DNA from: Bacteroidota bacterium | Lineage (GTDB): Bacteria; Bacteroidota; Bacteroidia; AKYH767-A; OLB10 | Direction: 5' to 3' | Length of the DNA: 64,000 nt | NCBI GenBank assembly: GCA_023251535.1 | Contig: JAHEYP010000001.1 | Span: forward strand, 20,566 to 84,565 | Part shown: in pieces, positions 45,163 to 55,175 of the stretch | How positions within the stretch are numbered: position 1 is the stretch's first letter | Layout of the letters: each line of letters opens with the position of its first letter | Program-made: the position numbers and the translations under genes | The notes under the pieces: model-generated | Databases searched by the model: none | Seen by the model: only the letters and a program-made list of their open reading frames with translations | Told to the model about the DNA's origin: nothing

Positions 45163-47322
45163 ATGAATAAGCTAGCCTCTACCCTATTTCTGCTACTTTT
45201 TTGTCAGGTTGCATTTTCACAAACCACATTCAACATAACCGTGAGCGATAGCCTTTGGAAATTCGGAATTTCGGGGGCAACCATCACCATTGGCGATACT
45301 AAAACAGGAACAGCTACTGATAGTATAGGACAAGCTTCGCTAGAAATAAATTCATTCCCTGTTGAATTGGTTGTTCAAATGATGGGATACAAAAGCAAGA
45401 GTGTATTTTTAAAAGACAGTAGCAAAACGAGCATCAACGTACAATTAAGTGACGATACAAAAAATCTAGGAGAAGTAACAGTAAGCACAACAAGAAACAA
45501 TGCTCGCATAGAAGATTTGCCAATGAAAGTAGAAGTACTTGGGCAAGAAGAGATGGATGAAGAAAGTACGATTGTACCAGGAGGAATTGGAAGTATACTA
45601 GGAGATCTATCGGTAATTACTGTCCAAAAAACGAACGCAGTTAATGGAAATGATGCGATAAGAATGCAAGGCATCGACAGTAAATACACATTACTTTTAA
45701 GAGATGGAATACCGATGTATGAAGGATTTTCAGGAAGCTTAGGAGCGCTTTCCATTCCGCCATTAGATTTAAAGCAAGTAGAAATCATAAAAGGATCATC
45801 ATCGACATTATACGGAGGCGGAGCGATTGGGGGATTAATAAATTTTATCTCTAAAGAGCCAGTTGACTCACCTACGATTACATTAACATACAACCACAGC
45901 GATTTAAATGAAAACAATTTAAACATGTTTGGTGGAAAGATGTTCGACAATAGAGGTTTTACCATTTTCACAGGAGCAAATCTTAAAAAAGCGAAGGACA
46001 TCAACCATGATGATTATGCGGAAATTCCAGAAGACAAAAACTTCACGATACATCCGAGATTCTTTTACAATGACAATAGAAAAATAAAAGCGGATGTCGG
46101 TTTGACATTTAACCGCGATGAAAAAAGATCAGGAAATATTTTTGCAATCAGAGAAGATGCGAGAGAAAAGCATCATTTTTTGCAAACAGAAAACAGCTTC
46201 CGAATGACGGGCGATATGCATTTCGAATATAGGCTTGCAAAAAACAAAACACTCTCGGTAAAAGGAGCAGCATCGCGATTCCAAAGAAAGTACGAATCGC
46301 AATTAGCAATCTTCAACGGAAATCAGCTATTGACCTATTCAGAAGCGAATTATCTTGTAACAAAAGGAAAGAGCACATGGCTTAGCGGAATAAACTACAA
46401 TTACGATAGATTTGAAAAATCGGAAGGTGATAGTATATTGTTTCCGAATTATTACTACAACACAGTAGGAATATACACGCAATACATTTTCAAAATTACT
46501 GATAAGTTATCATTGGAGACAAGTATTCGAGTTGACAAACACAGCAGATACGGATATATTATTCTTCCTTCAGAAGGAATATTTTATAAGCCAACTGAAA
46601 ATATATCGGTACGATTACATTATGGTAGAGGATATAAAACGCCAAACAATTTTGTAAATGCTAGTCCGGATCAATTAAAATACATTTCGATCATAGGAAG
46701 AAATGTAAAATCAGAATTATCAAATGGATTAAACATGGATATTAGTTACCATGCCTTAATCGGGAATAAAATCTCCATGCAGCTAGACCAGGCATTTTAT
46801 TATACTGGTATTGAAAACACCACCTATTTATCGGAAAGAAATTACTTCGGCATAAGTCATTTATTAAATAACGAGCATGAAGTTCAAAGTTTAGGCACCG
46901 ACACTTATATTCGATTATCATTAGAGGAATGGGAATTATATTTAGGATATAATCATACCGAAGCCAAAGAAATTGCTTATCCTCATGACTTCAACATTGC
47001 TTATAACCCCAATGATAAGTTCGCCACTACCTTAGCTTACGAAATAGAAAAGAAATGGAGAATGGGAATTGAAGCATCATACAATGCAAATCAATATAAA
47101 TCGACTGGAGAAAAAGTGCCAAACTATTGGTTCATGGCAGCTATGGTAGAGCGAAAGATCAAAAACTTCAGTATTATATTGAACTGCGAAAACCTCACCG
47201 ACTTCCGACAATCACGAAAAGAAGATTTAGTTACAATTATCAATGGCGAACCAGTATTTAGCGAACTATGGGGACCAACAGAAGGAAGGATTATTAATCT
47301 TTCGATTAAAGCCACTTTATAA
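45163..47322 (+). CDS. TonB-dependent outer-membrane receptor
   Basis: 719 residues. Signal peptide (MNKLASTLFLLLFCQVAFSQ); CarboxypepD-regulatory-like domain (~21-110: GATITIGDTKTGTATDSIG); plug (~115-225: RMQGIDSKYTLLLRDGIPMY, QVEIIKGSSSTLYGGGAIGG); then a ~490-residue beta barrel. The TonB-box region is not obvious. This is the FecA/BtuB/siderophore-receptor size class rather than SusC (~1000 residues), and no SusD is near, so a metal chelate or vitamin is a likelier ligand than a glycan. It ends 4 bp from the convergent cutC gene. The C-terminus is not the usual Phe. Confidence 0.9.
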   Translation: MNKLASTLFLLLFCQVAFSQTTFNITVSDSLWKFGISGATITIGDTKTGTATDSIGQASLEINSFPVELVVQMMGYKSKSVFLKDSSKTSINVQLSDDTKNLGEVTVSTTRNNARIEDLPMKVEVLGQEEMDEESTIVPGGIGSILGDLSVITVQKTNAVNGNDAIRMQGIDSKYTLLLRDGIPMYEGFSGSLGALSIPPLDLKQVEIIKGSSSTLYGGGAIGGLINFISKEPVDSPTITLTYNHSDLNENNLNMFGGKMFDNRGFTIFTGANLKKAKDINHDDYAEIPEDKNFTIHPRFFYNDNRKIKADVGLTFNRDEKRSGNIFAIREDAREKHHFLQTENSFRMTGDMHFEYRLAKNKTLSVKGAASRFQRKYESQLAIFNGNQLLTYSEANYLVTKGKSTWLSGINYNYDRFEKSEGDSILFPNYYYNTVGIYTQYIFKITDKLSLETSIRVDKHSRYGYIILPSEGIFYKPTENISVRLHYGRGYKTPNNFVNASPDQLKYISIIGRNVKSELSNGLNMDISYHALIGNKISMQLDQAFYYTGIENTTYLSERNYFGISHLLNNEHEVQSLGTDTYIRLSLEEWELYLGYNHTEAKEIAYPHDFNIAYNPNDKFATTLAYEIEKKWRMGIEASYNANQYKSTGEKVPNYWFMAAMVERKIKNFSIILNCENLTDFRQSRKEDLVTIINGEPVFSELWGPTEGRIINLSIKATL

Positions 47323-47326
47323 GCGA

Positions 47327-48007
47327 TTAGAACGCATTTGCAATGCGAATCAACTCATTTAACTCATTAGCATTCGCCATATCGCTACCAGCTTGCATTA
47401 TCGCTGCGGAATGAACTTCGGATATAACGGATTTATTTAAGAAATCAGAAAGTCCCGCAGAACGTACACTTCCACCAGCCACAACAATTAATTGGTTCGA
47501 ATATTTTTTTTGCACTTCATTAAGATATTGCTTTCCTAAAAAAGCAGACGGGGCAGTTCCTGTCGACAGAATTCTTTTCACGCCACAATTTACTACAGAT
47601 TCAACTGCATCGTTATAATCAATACACTCATCAATTGCCCGATGAAAAGTAACAGGCAAGGGAGCACATGCATTTACAAAAGCATTTGTTTGATGAATAT
47701 TAACGGTTGAGTTATCATTTAGAAATCCGGATACGAATCCGTCGGCGCCTGCCGACTTAAACTTCTCCATTTCACTCAGCATTAATTCGAACTCACTATC
47801 AGAATAAACGAAATTTCCAGGACGAGGACGAATCATTACAAAGATTTTCCCTGAGAATAATTTACGAGCTTCGACAAAATCGGAAAATGCAGGAGTAACT
47901 CCGCCAACAGAATAATCGCTACACAATTCGATACGAGGAACGTTACAATCGGCGGCAATAGCTACTGATGCCAAATTAAAAACTGCTAATTCAACGAGTA
48001 CGCTCAT
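47327..48007 (-). CDS. cutC: CutC-family protein
   Basis: 226 residues, TIM-barrel-like. Family motifs are VARK-less IRPRPGNFVYSDSE, ADGFVSGFLN, PVTFHRAIDECID, RILSTGTAPSAF and VVAGGSVRS. CutC was named for copper tolerance in E. coli, but a copper role has since been doubted. Here its ATG overlaps the asparaginase stop codon by 4 bp (ATGA) at the end of an N-glycan degradation cluster, which suggests a catabolic rather than copper-related job. It has no signal peptide, so it acts in the cytoplasm, whereas the glycosidases are exported. Confidence 0.92.
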   Translation of the reverse strand: MSVLVELAVFNLASVAIAADCNVPRIELCSDYSVGGVTPAFSDFVEARKLFSGKIFVMIRPRPGNFVYSDSEFELMLSEMEKFKSAGADGFVSGFLNDNSTVNIHQTNAFVNACAPLPVTFHRAIDECIDYNDAVESVVNCGVKRILSTGTAPSAFLGKQYLNEVQKKYSNQLIVVAGGSVRSAGLSDFLNKSVISEVHSAAIMQAGSDMANANELNELIRIANAF

Positions 48008-49041
48008 TTGTCAAGCATAGATTCAGCCTGTTTAATCACATCCACTCCATCGGCAAGTTTGTATGTATAAGAAAATCTGGGACGTAAAGAATACGCACCG
48101 ATATCACCTGCTTTGTTCACAGCTAAAAATCCGATTTGCATATCAGCAATTTTATCTTTTCTGATTTTATACATTCGCTCTACTCCAATTTTGCAGGCCT
48201 CCATAGGTGATTTACCATAACGCATTGCCTCAACGATCGTATGCGAACCGCAAATGCGAACCACCTCTTCACCAACACCAGTAGCAGTTGCTCCTCCCAC
48301 TTCATTATCGACAAACAATCCTGCTCCGATTACAGGCGAGTCACCTACTCTACCCGACATTTTAAAAGCCATGCCACTAGTGGTACAAGCACCACTCATA
48401 TTACCATTCACATCCATCGCTATCATTCCGATGGTATCATGGTTTCCTTGTCCGCCCTTTTCTTTAATGCTTTTAGGTTCTTGCAAAGACTTCATTGTAT
48501 CCATAGGATCATATTTAGAAGTCTTAAGCCAATCGCGCCAAATTTTTTCAGCATTAGGCGTTAACAAATTCTCTTTTTTAAATCCGTTTTCAAGAGCAAA
48601 CTTCAAAGCACCTGTACCCACTAAAATCACATGAGGTGTTTTCTCCATCACCAAGCGAGCAACAGAAATAGGATGCATGATATGTTCGAGCGCCATTACA
48701 GAACCAATATTTCCGAACTCATCCATAATACATGCATCGAGGGTAACATGTCCATCGCGATCAGGAAGCCCGCCATAACCCACGCTAGTATCATTAGGAT
48801 CAGCTTCAGGCACACGAACACCTGCTTCAACGGCATCAAGGCAGCGTCCGCCTTTCGACAAGACTTCCCATGCAGCGGCATTAGCCTTTACATTGGGAGC
48901 CCAGGTGCTAATCACCAATGGTTTTTTAGCAGTTTCTGTCAAAACTTGATTTTTCGGTAATGCCAAACCGTTAGTATTCTTAAGCACGACTAATCCACCG
49001 GAAGCAAGAATAGATTTTAAAATGAAGTTACGACGATCCAT
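48004..49041 (-). CDS. N4-(beta-N-acetylglucosaminyl)-L-asparaginase family Ntn hydrolase
   Basis: 345 residues. It begins DRRNFILKS, a twin-arginine-like signal, followed by a hydrophobic stretch, so it may reach the periplasm folded via Tat. The Ntn-hydrolase centre is GNHDTIGMIAMD: autocleavage between Asp202 and Thr203 would free Thr203 as nucleophile; HDTIG is the glycosylasparaginase type. Downstream SGMAFKMSGRVGDSPVIGAG and TGVGEEVVRICGSHTIVEAM match the family. It cuts the GlcNAc-Asn bond, the last step of N-glycan removal, consistent with its place among GH92, GH2 and GH20. An isoaspartyl peptidase role is less likely. Confidence 0.9.
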   Translation of the reverse strand: MDRRNFILKSILASGGLVVLKNTNGLALPKNQVLTETAKKPLVISTWAPNVKANAAAWEVLSKGGRCLDAVEAGVRVPEADPNDTSVGYGGLPDRDGHVTLDACIMDEFGNIGSVMALEHIMHPISVARLVMEKTPHVILVGTGALKFALENGFKKENLLTPNAEKIWRDWLKTSKYDPMDTMKSLQEPKSIKEKGGQGNHDTIGMIAMDVNGNMSGACTTSGMAFKMSGRVGDSPVIGAGLFVDNEVGGATATGVGEEVVRICGSHTIVEAMRYGKSPMEACKIGVERMYKIRKDKIADMQIGFLAVNKAGDIGAYSLRPRFSYTYKLADGVDVIKQAESMLDK

Positions 49042-49063
49042 AATCTGTTAAATTTGAAATGTT

Positions 49064-49600
49064 TTACTTAGATTCATTCAATGCTTTTTTGGCATTTAAT
49101 TGTTGTTGCAATTCACTCTTATCGATAACAACATAAACTGTATCGATGATATGACCTTTTGGCTCATCATTACCAATTAAAGAATTCGAGCCGGGAGTAT
49201 TTTTATCGAGCACCACGATATTATCGACAAAATAATCAGTTTCACCTCTATTATTAAACCAATTCTTAAATCGAACTTCATGGTAAGTCATCTTAACTTT
49301 CCAACCCTTATTCACTGCTTCGTCGATTGTTGAAATAACAGAAGACAAATCTTTATCATTATCAATTGAAAAGTTGAACGTTGAGCTGGTATTCATACCC
49401 GTTTGAGTGAGATTCAACTCTCCTTCCCACGACTTCCAAAACTGTCCCTTATGAGAAAATTTCGTAACGTATCCTATACGTTCACCATTAGAAAAATTCT
49501 CGTTATTCAGCAACAATGCTAACAACAAAAATCCAACGATTATGAGTGCAAAAAAGCCTAAACTTAATTTAGTATCTGAAGACTTAAAATTTTTAGCCAT
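49064..49600 (-). CDS. Membrane-anchored small protein of unknown function within glycan cluster
   Basis: 178 residues. The N-terminal span (LGFFALIIVGFLLLALLL, ~14-31) anchors it; the rest is soluble and starts with GERIGYVTKFSHKGQFWKSW and WEGELNLTQTG. That motif occurs in small proteins of several Bacteroidota, where I know no function. It is 22 bp from the asparaginase and 7 bp from the GH92 gene, so it is in the operon. A lipid or glycan tether or a structural partner of the enzymes is possible, but the sequence does not tell. Confidence 0.75.
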   Translation of the reverse strand: MAKNFKSSDTKLSLGFFALIIVGFLLLALLLNNENFSNGERIGYVTKFSHKGQFWKSWEGELNLTQTGMNTSSTFNFSIDNDKDLSSVISTIDEAVNKGWKVKMTYHEVRFKNWFNNRGETDYFVDNIVVLDKNTPGSNSLIGNDEPKGHIIDTVYVVIDKSELQQQLNAKKALNESK

Positions 49601-49607
49601 ATTTTTT

Positions 49608-52577
49608 TTATTTAACTGTGTTAACTTCTATTTCATCGCAGAAAATAAACGCATCAAATCCGGCGCCTTGATGCCACCCCGGAAGGACTCCATAATTTTC
49701 AGCTGTTACTCTTAGGAATTTAGCTTTTACATTATCAAGTGTCATTGTTGGTCGCATCACCTGAACATTATAATCGTTCGGGCGAACAGTAGTTTTCTTT
49801 TCACCTACATCAGTCCAATTAACACCATCTATCGTAACTTGCAGTTTTACATTAGTAGGCATGATGATCCATGAGCGAGTATCTTGCAAGAAACCGGGAC
49901 GAACTGAAGTGATTGTTTCTTCTTTATCAAAAGCAATATCTACCACCATGTTCTGCGATTGATATCCGTGCCAATCGCCCTTTCGCCAATCAGGAGAACC
50001 CCAAACGCCATCAACCATACTCTGAGGCCCTTCTGCGCTATATTGCTTAGTAACATTACTTAATAACGTAACTTTCCATTTAGGATGAGCAAGTCGGTAA
50101 TAGGTTCCTGTTACGATACCGCTTTTGCGATCGGCAATTTTACAAAACGCATTTACTTTAATTGATTGAGTAATGTAAAAAGGTTTAACATATTTATTTA
50201 CGGGACCACCTTCGCTATATTCATCGAGTGTATAATAAATTTCTTCTCCAGGAGCAGCAGTTAGCGTAATCAACATACTATCAGCAAAATTTCTGGAAGG
50301 GGCTTGAATAAATGGAGCTTGCACGAAAGCCCATTTATCGAGGCGTTGAACAGTTACGGGAGCGGTACCACGTGAAGTATTAGGAACAGAATCAAGATCA
50401 AAATCGATAACGGCACCATTGCTGATTGAACTATGGTTTAAAATATTTCCTACTTGTGAAGCTCCATTAATTTTCCAATCGCGAACATAAAAATCATTTG
50501 TTGATTTATGAGTTCCATTAATTACTATAGATTTACCATTCTCCAAACGTATAGTTGCCTTATCAAACAAAGGAGTTCCTAAAGCATAATAAGGGCTGCC
50601 AGGAGTAACTGGATAAAATCCGAGGGCACTCCATACATACCAAGCCGACATTTGTCCGCAGTCTTCGTTACCAGGCAATCCATTGTACACAGGATGATAG
50701 AGGCTATCAACAATTTGATGAATTAAGGCTTGTGTCTTCCAAGGCTTACCGATGTAATCGTATAAATAAGCCATATGATGACTAGGTTCATTACCATGAG
50801 CATATTGACCAATCAAACCTGTGATATCAGCTTGAGTGCGACCTGTTGTTGAATTAGGAGCAGTAAATAATCCGTCGAGTTTTTTATCGGTTGCATCTAC
50901 TCCTCCCATCAGGTCAATCATTCCAGGAATATCTTGAGGAACAAAAAACGAATACTGATAACTATTTGCTTCAGTATAATGATTATTCACCTCACGAGGA
51001 TCGAAAGGAGAAAACCATGCACCATTTCTACGAGGGCGCATAAATCCTGTTGAAGGATCATACTGATTGATGTATGAAGCAGCACGCAAATCATAAGCAG
51101 CAGCTTCAGTACCATTATTCAATGTTCGAGCCACTTGAGCGATACACCAATCATCATAAGCATATTCAAGAGCTTTAGAAACCGACTCCGATTCATCATC
51201 AACTTGCAAGAAATTATTACGATTAAACATTGGTAGTCCGAGGTGATTCCAGTTAGCGCTTTTCTTCATTGCCTCATAGGCTTCATTCACATTAAAATCA
51301 GTGATTCCTTTTCCGATAGCATCTGCGATAACGGAAACGCTATGATAACCGATCATGCAATCAGTTTCATTCGACATCAACTCCCAAACTGGTAATCGTC
51401 CGCCTTGCTCATACTGAGCTAAGAAAGTTTTTATAAAGTCAAGCGTTCTTTTACGATCGATTAATGCATACAGAGGATGCGCTGCGCGGAAAGTATCCCA
51501 CAAACTAAAAACAGAATACTGAGTATATCCTTCTGCAGTATGCACTTTAGTATCACGACCACGATAGCGGCCATCAACATCCGACATTACATTCGGAACA
51601 ATCATGGTATGATAGAGAGCAGTATAAAAATTTGTTAAGCTTTTTTTACTTCCCCCCGAGACTGCAATTTTACCTAGTTCATTATTCCATGCAGATCGCG
51701 CATGACTTTGAGTCTTTTCAAAATCCCAAGAATCATTTTCCTTAACAATATTCATGTGAGCATTTGATTCACTCACGGTACTGATACCACTACGAACTAA
51801 AATAACATTCGATTTAGTTTTCTTAAAACAAACAACAACACGAATAGATTTAACATCTAAAGAATCACCAACAACAAACGGCTTGTCTTTACCTTCAACA
51901 ATAATTTTTTCGATTGGCTGTGAAAATTCCATTGAAAAAAATATCAATTGATTTCTTGCCCACGCTTCACTTCTTCTACTTCCTTCAATGCGATGATCGT
52001 TTACAATTTTGATTGTAGAACCTAAAACAAAATCGCGGTGAACAAGATCGAGTAAGATTGCAGGATTAACATCCTTCGGATAAGAATAACGTTGTAATCC
52101 ACTACGAGTAGTGGTAGTCATTTCGCAACGAATATTGTTATCAGATAAAGTTACAGCATAATATCCAGGCGATGCTGATTCAGTTGAATGGTCATATGCA
52201 GATGCATAGATTTCAGGTTTAAAATTAATATTATCAGCGCTGCAAGGAATAGTCATGACATCACCGTAATCGCTGCAGCCTGTGCCGCTGAGGTGAGTAT
52301 GTGAGAAACCATAAATGAGTGAATCAGGATAAAAATATCCTGCGCAACCTTCCCAACTACCATCGCGACGGGTATCAGGACTAAGCTGTACCATTCCGAA
52401 AGGCACAGTAGCCCCTGGATAAGTATGTCCGACGCCACCTGTACCAATCATCGGGTCAACATACTGCGCCCAATTTTGATCTTTCGTATCTACATAAGAG
52501 GCCCAATCTTGAGCTTTTGAATCGTGACCGACAAACAGGAGGAATAGTCCGACAATCGAAAGTAGTTGCTTATTCAT
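49608..52577 (-). CDS. GH92 alpha-mannosidase with chitobiase-like and F5/8 C-terminal modules
   Basis: 989 residues from the ATG at 52577, which places a signal peptide (MNKQLLSIVGLFLLFVG) at the start. GH92 blocks: GTGGVGHTYPGATVPFGMVQ, YGFSHTHLSGTG, NEPSHHMAYLYDY, and GNEDCGQMSAWYVWSALGFY with catalytic acidic residues. The family removes alpha-mannose (mostly 1,2- or 1,3-linked), calcium-dependent, with inversion. C-terminal to the catalytic part are a chitobiase-type beta domain (~730-830) and an F5/8 type C (discoidin) domain (~840-985), probably sugar-binding. It is exported to the periplasm, or held at the outer membrane. Confidence 0.94.
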   Translation of the reverse strand: MNKQLLSIVGLFLLFVGHDSKAQDWASYVDTKDQNWAQYVDPMIGTGGVGHTYPGATVPFGMVQLSPDTRRDGSWEGCAGYFYPDSLIYGFSHTHLSGTGCSDYGDVMTIPCSADNINFKPEIYASAYDHSTESASPGYYAVTLSDNNIRCEMTTTTRSGLQRYSYPKDVNPAILLDLVHRDFVLGSTIKIVNDHRIEGSRRSEAWARNQLIFFSMEFSQPIEKIIVEGKDKPFVVGDSLDVKSIRVVVCFKKTKSNVILVRSGISTVSESNAHMNIVKENDSWDFEKTQSHARSAWNNELGKIAVSGGSKKSLTNFYTALYHTMIVPNVMSDVDGRYRGRDTKVHTAEGYTQYSVFSLWDTFRAAHPLYALIDRKRTLDFIKTFLAQYEQGGRLPVWELMSNETDCMIGYHSVSVIADAIGKGITDFNVNEAYEAMKKSANWNHLGLPMFNRNNFLQVDDESESVSKALEYAYDDWCIAQVARTLNNGTEAAAYDLRAASYINQYDPSTGFMRPRRNGAWFSPFDPREVNNHYTEANSYQYSFFVPQDIPGMIDLMGGVDATDKKLDGLFTAPNSTTGRTQADITGLIGQYAHGNEPSHHMAYLYDYIGKPWKTQALIHQIVDSLYHPVYNGLPGNEDCGQMSAWYVWSALGFYPVTPGSPYYALGTPLFDKATIRLENGKSIVINGTHKSTNDFYVRDWKINGASQVGNILNHSSISNGAVIDFDLDSVPNTSRGTAPVTVQRLDKWAFVQAPFIQAPSRNFADSMLITLTAAPGEEIYYTLDEYSEGGPVNKYVKPFYITQSIKVNAFCKIADRKSGIVTGTYYRLAHPKWKVTLLSNVTKQYSAEGPQSMVDGVWGSPDWRKGDWHGYQSQNMVVDIAFDKEETITSVRPGFLQDTRSWIIMPTNVKLQVTIDGVNWTDVGEKKTTVRPNDYNVQVMRPTMTLDNVKAKFLRVTAENYGVLPGWHQGAGFDAFIFCDEIEVNTVK

Positions 52578-52670
52578 GTCCGAAAAGTAATACATAAGAA
52601 TCAAAAAATAAAACTATGGAGGAAATTGAGGAAAAAATCCTGCTATGTACTTAAAACAGAGTAATTATTA

Positions 52671-55175
52671 CTAGTGACGTGAGATATTGTTCAAACATTT
52701 CACTTTCACTCGAGCGATATCTCCATTTACACGGATGATTTTCTTCTCTCCAGGAAATAAATGGAATCCATTATCACTAAAAATACAACTATGTTCATCA
52801 TCGTATAGATAAATGCCATAGGCAAAATGATCGGCAGAGACTTCAATAAGTTGTTCGCCAGCAACCTTTAAATCGACATTAGCATTAACAATCGGCAAAT
52901 CTTTAGGCATACCATTAAACAAATAGCATTCTGCAACGGTAGTAGTATCGCTTAGATCAGATAATGTATATCGATAAACCACATTTCTGTTTTTTTCAGA
53001 AGTGCTAGTCAAGACAAAATAATTGTGGACTGAATCAGGAAATAAAGATATCACTTTAGACTCTTGAACAAAAGGCAAATCTTTTGTATTTGTAGTGCAT
53101 TCCGATAATTTCAACAAGTACGATTTAAGTTTATTCCCTTCAGAATGGAGCATCAAATTTCTTTTTCCGTTACTAGTATCGACTTGCATAGCAATAGGAG
53201 CAAATGTGTTTTTCATTCGATAATACAGCAATTTCGGGTGCAAAGCATAATCAATACTACTCCAAGAAATTGAAGGCCAACTATCGTTGAATTGCCAGTA
53301 AAGAGTACCGCCGCAATACGGAAAATTCATCCTATGAATTAAAGCAGTATTTTCAATTTCATCGGCTTGCATTAATTGAGAAACGTAAGCATAATCGGGA
53401 AAAGAATCTGAAATTGGATAATCGCGTTTCATATATGTATCGATTGTTTCAAATCCTCGGCCATGCTGTTGATGGTAACGAAAAGAAACATCGTTTGTAT
53501 CACACTTATCCACATATTTTTTCAAGAAACTTAAATCAGGAAATCCTTGAAATCCGTATTCGCTCATAAAACGACCAACCTTTCTATTGTAATTGGCAAA
53601 TGGTTCAAATCCCCACCATACTCCCCAATAATGACAATCGCCTTCGGTTAAGCTCTGTTTTCGTCCCCATCCATTTTTAGGAGATGAAGGATGATAATAA
53701 ATCGAAGGAGCTAAAGAATCGATTACATGCGGAATCATCGACTCAAACAATTTATGATAATCATTATAGATCGCAGCAGAGTCAGATGCGCTATACTTAA
53801 ATTGACTTTGCCATCCCCAATTCTTCCAGCCTTCATCACTCTCATTATTTCCGCAGAACAAAGCGATACAAGGATGAGATTTTAGTCGATTAACCTGCTC
53901 GATAATCTCTTGTTTAGTTGTGCTCATAAATGCATCATCACCGGGATACATGGCACATGCAAACATAAAATCCTGCCAGATCATAATTCCGTAGCGATCA
54001 CAATAGTCATAAAATTCATCTGGGAAATAATATCCACCACCCCAAATACGCAACATATTCATGTTCGCATTTTTCGCTTGAAGAACTAGGTTTTCATAAA
54101 CATCATTACGAACACGAGCTGGAAATAAATCAGGAGGAACGATATTACTTCCTTTAATGAATTTGCGTTTTCCATTAATTGTAAAATAGAAAGATGAACC
54201 AACTGAGTCTTTATCTTGATGTAGAACAATTTCGCGGCAACCGAATTTCCGATAAACAGGAGTATTTGAGTTCATCGAAACTTTCAAAGTATATAATAAA
54301 GGATCACCACTGCCAACAGGATTCCACAAACGAGGATGAGCAATTGAAAAAGGAACAAAGAAAACATTCTCTCCTTTTCTTACTGAAACAACAGTGTCGA
54401 TAGTCAACAAATTCTCTTGCACAACAAACGACAATGAAATTGAAGAATCTCTTTCTGCGTAAAGATGAACTTCTGCATTTCCCGAGAACAAAGACGATTT
54501 ACAAGACAAAGTATTTACAAATACATTTGAGATAAAAGAAGTGTTCGAGAACGATAGCGTAACTGGTTTCCACAGACCAATAGTTTTTAGTTTAGCCGCA
54601 AAATCCCATCCATATTGATATTGTGCTTTTCTTGTAAAAACGCGAACTCCTTCAGGCAACTGATAAGGCAGCATTTTCACCTTTGCTGATTCAATTGAAT
54701 CGATATTCAAGAAGTGGACATTAAGTACGTTCTTTTCCTTCAACAAAGGTTTCACATTCACTTTCCAATCGCGAAACATATTATCTGCTGAAAGAATTTT
54801 TTGATCATTTAAAAACACCTCGGCATAAGTATCGATTCCTTGAAAATCGAGGAATGCCGTCTCCGTCAACAACTCTTGTTGAGTGCAATTAAATGAAGCT
54901 TGATAATTATGTGATACAGCAGAAATTTTTCCTAAATCTTCGTATTCAGGCCCTCTAAAGGGATTAAAAATCAACTCATGTTCAAGCAAGTCACTTTGAA
55001 TTGAACCAGGAACAGTAACTGAAATCCATTTATTTTTATATGTACTAAAGTATTTCCACTGTGATAGATTTTTTACAACAGGAGTTTGTGCAAACGAATT
55101 TGAAATAAAGAAAAATGCAAATCCAATCAGCATTAACAACTGACCAAACATTTTCCTATTGCAAAAATTATGCAT
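52671..55175 (-). CDS. GH2 beta-mannosidase-type glycosidase
   Basis: 834 residues. The signal peptide (LLMLIGFAFFFISNSFAQ) follows a short basic tail; the ATG at 55175 is supported by its one-base overlap with the GH20 stop. The domains are sugar-binding beta domain, immunoglobulin-like domain, TIM barrel and C-terminal beta domains, as in beta-mannosidases. The acid/base Glu445 lies in FCGNNESDEGW and the nucleophile Glu539 in SEYGFQGFPDL; GRKQSLTEGDCHYWGVWWG is mannosidase-like. It would cleave the Man-beta-1,4-GlcNAc core bond after the alpha-mannosidase. Beta-galactosidase or glucuronidase activity is less likely. Confidence 0.9.
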   Translation of the reverse strand: MHNFCNRKMFGQLLMLIGFAFFFISNSFAQTPVVKNLSQWKYFSTYKNKWISVTVPGSIQSDLLEHELIFNPFRGPEYEDLGKISAVSHNYQASFNCTQQELLTETAFLDFQGIDTYAEVFLNDQKILSADNMFRDWKVNVKPLLKEKNVLNVHFLNIDSIESAKVKMLPYQLPEGVRVFTRKAQYQYGWDFAAKLKTIGLWKPVTLSFSNTSFISNVFVNTLSCKSSLFSGNAEVHLYAERDSSISLSFVVQENLLTIDTVVSVRKGENVFFVPFSIAHPRLWNPVGSGDPLLYTLKVSMNSNTPVYRKFGCREIVLHQDKDSVGSSFYFTINGKRKFIKGSNIVPPDLFPARVRNDVYENLVLQAKNANMNMLRIWGGGYYFPDEFYDYCDRYGIMIWQDFMFACAMYPGDDAFMSTTKQEIIEQVNRLKSHPCIALFCGNNESDEGWKNWGWQSQFKYSASDSAAIYNDYHKLFESMIPHVIDSLAPSIYYHPSSPKNGWGRKQSLTEGDCHYWGVWWGFEPFANYNRKVGRFMSEYGFQGFPDLSFLKKYVDKCDTNDVSFRYHQQHGRGFETIDTYMKRDYPISDSFPDYAYVSQLMQADEIENTALIHRMNFPYCGGTLYWQFNDSWPSISWSSIDYALHPKLLYYRMKNTFAPIAMQVDTSNGKRNLMLHSEGNKLKSYLLKLSECTTNTKDLPFVQESKVISLFPDSVHNYFVLTSTSEKNRNVVYRYTLSDLSDTTTVAECYLFNGMPKDLPIVNANVDLKVAGEQLIEVSADHFAYGIYLYDDEHSCIFSDNGFHLFPGEKKIIRVNGDIARVKVKCLNNISRH

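Noticed and set aside
45375..46004. Long antisense frame inside the TonB receptor
   Set aside because: A 209-codon shadow of a well-supported receptor gene; no homology pattern.
48241..48960. Antisense frames inside the asparaginase gene
   Set aside because: The sense product has complete Ntn-hydrolase motifs; the antisense frames have none.
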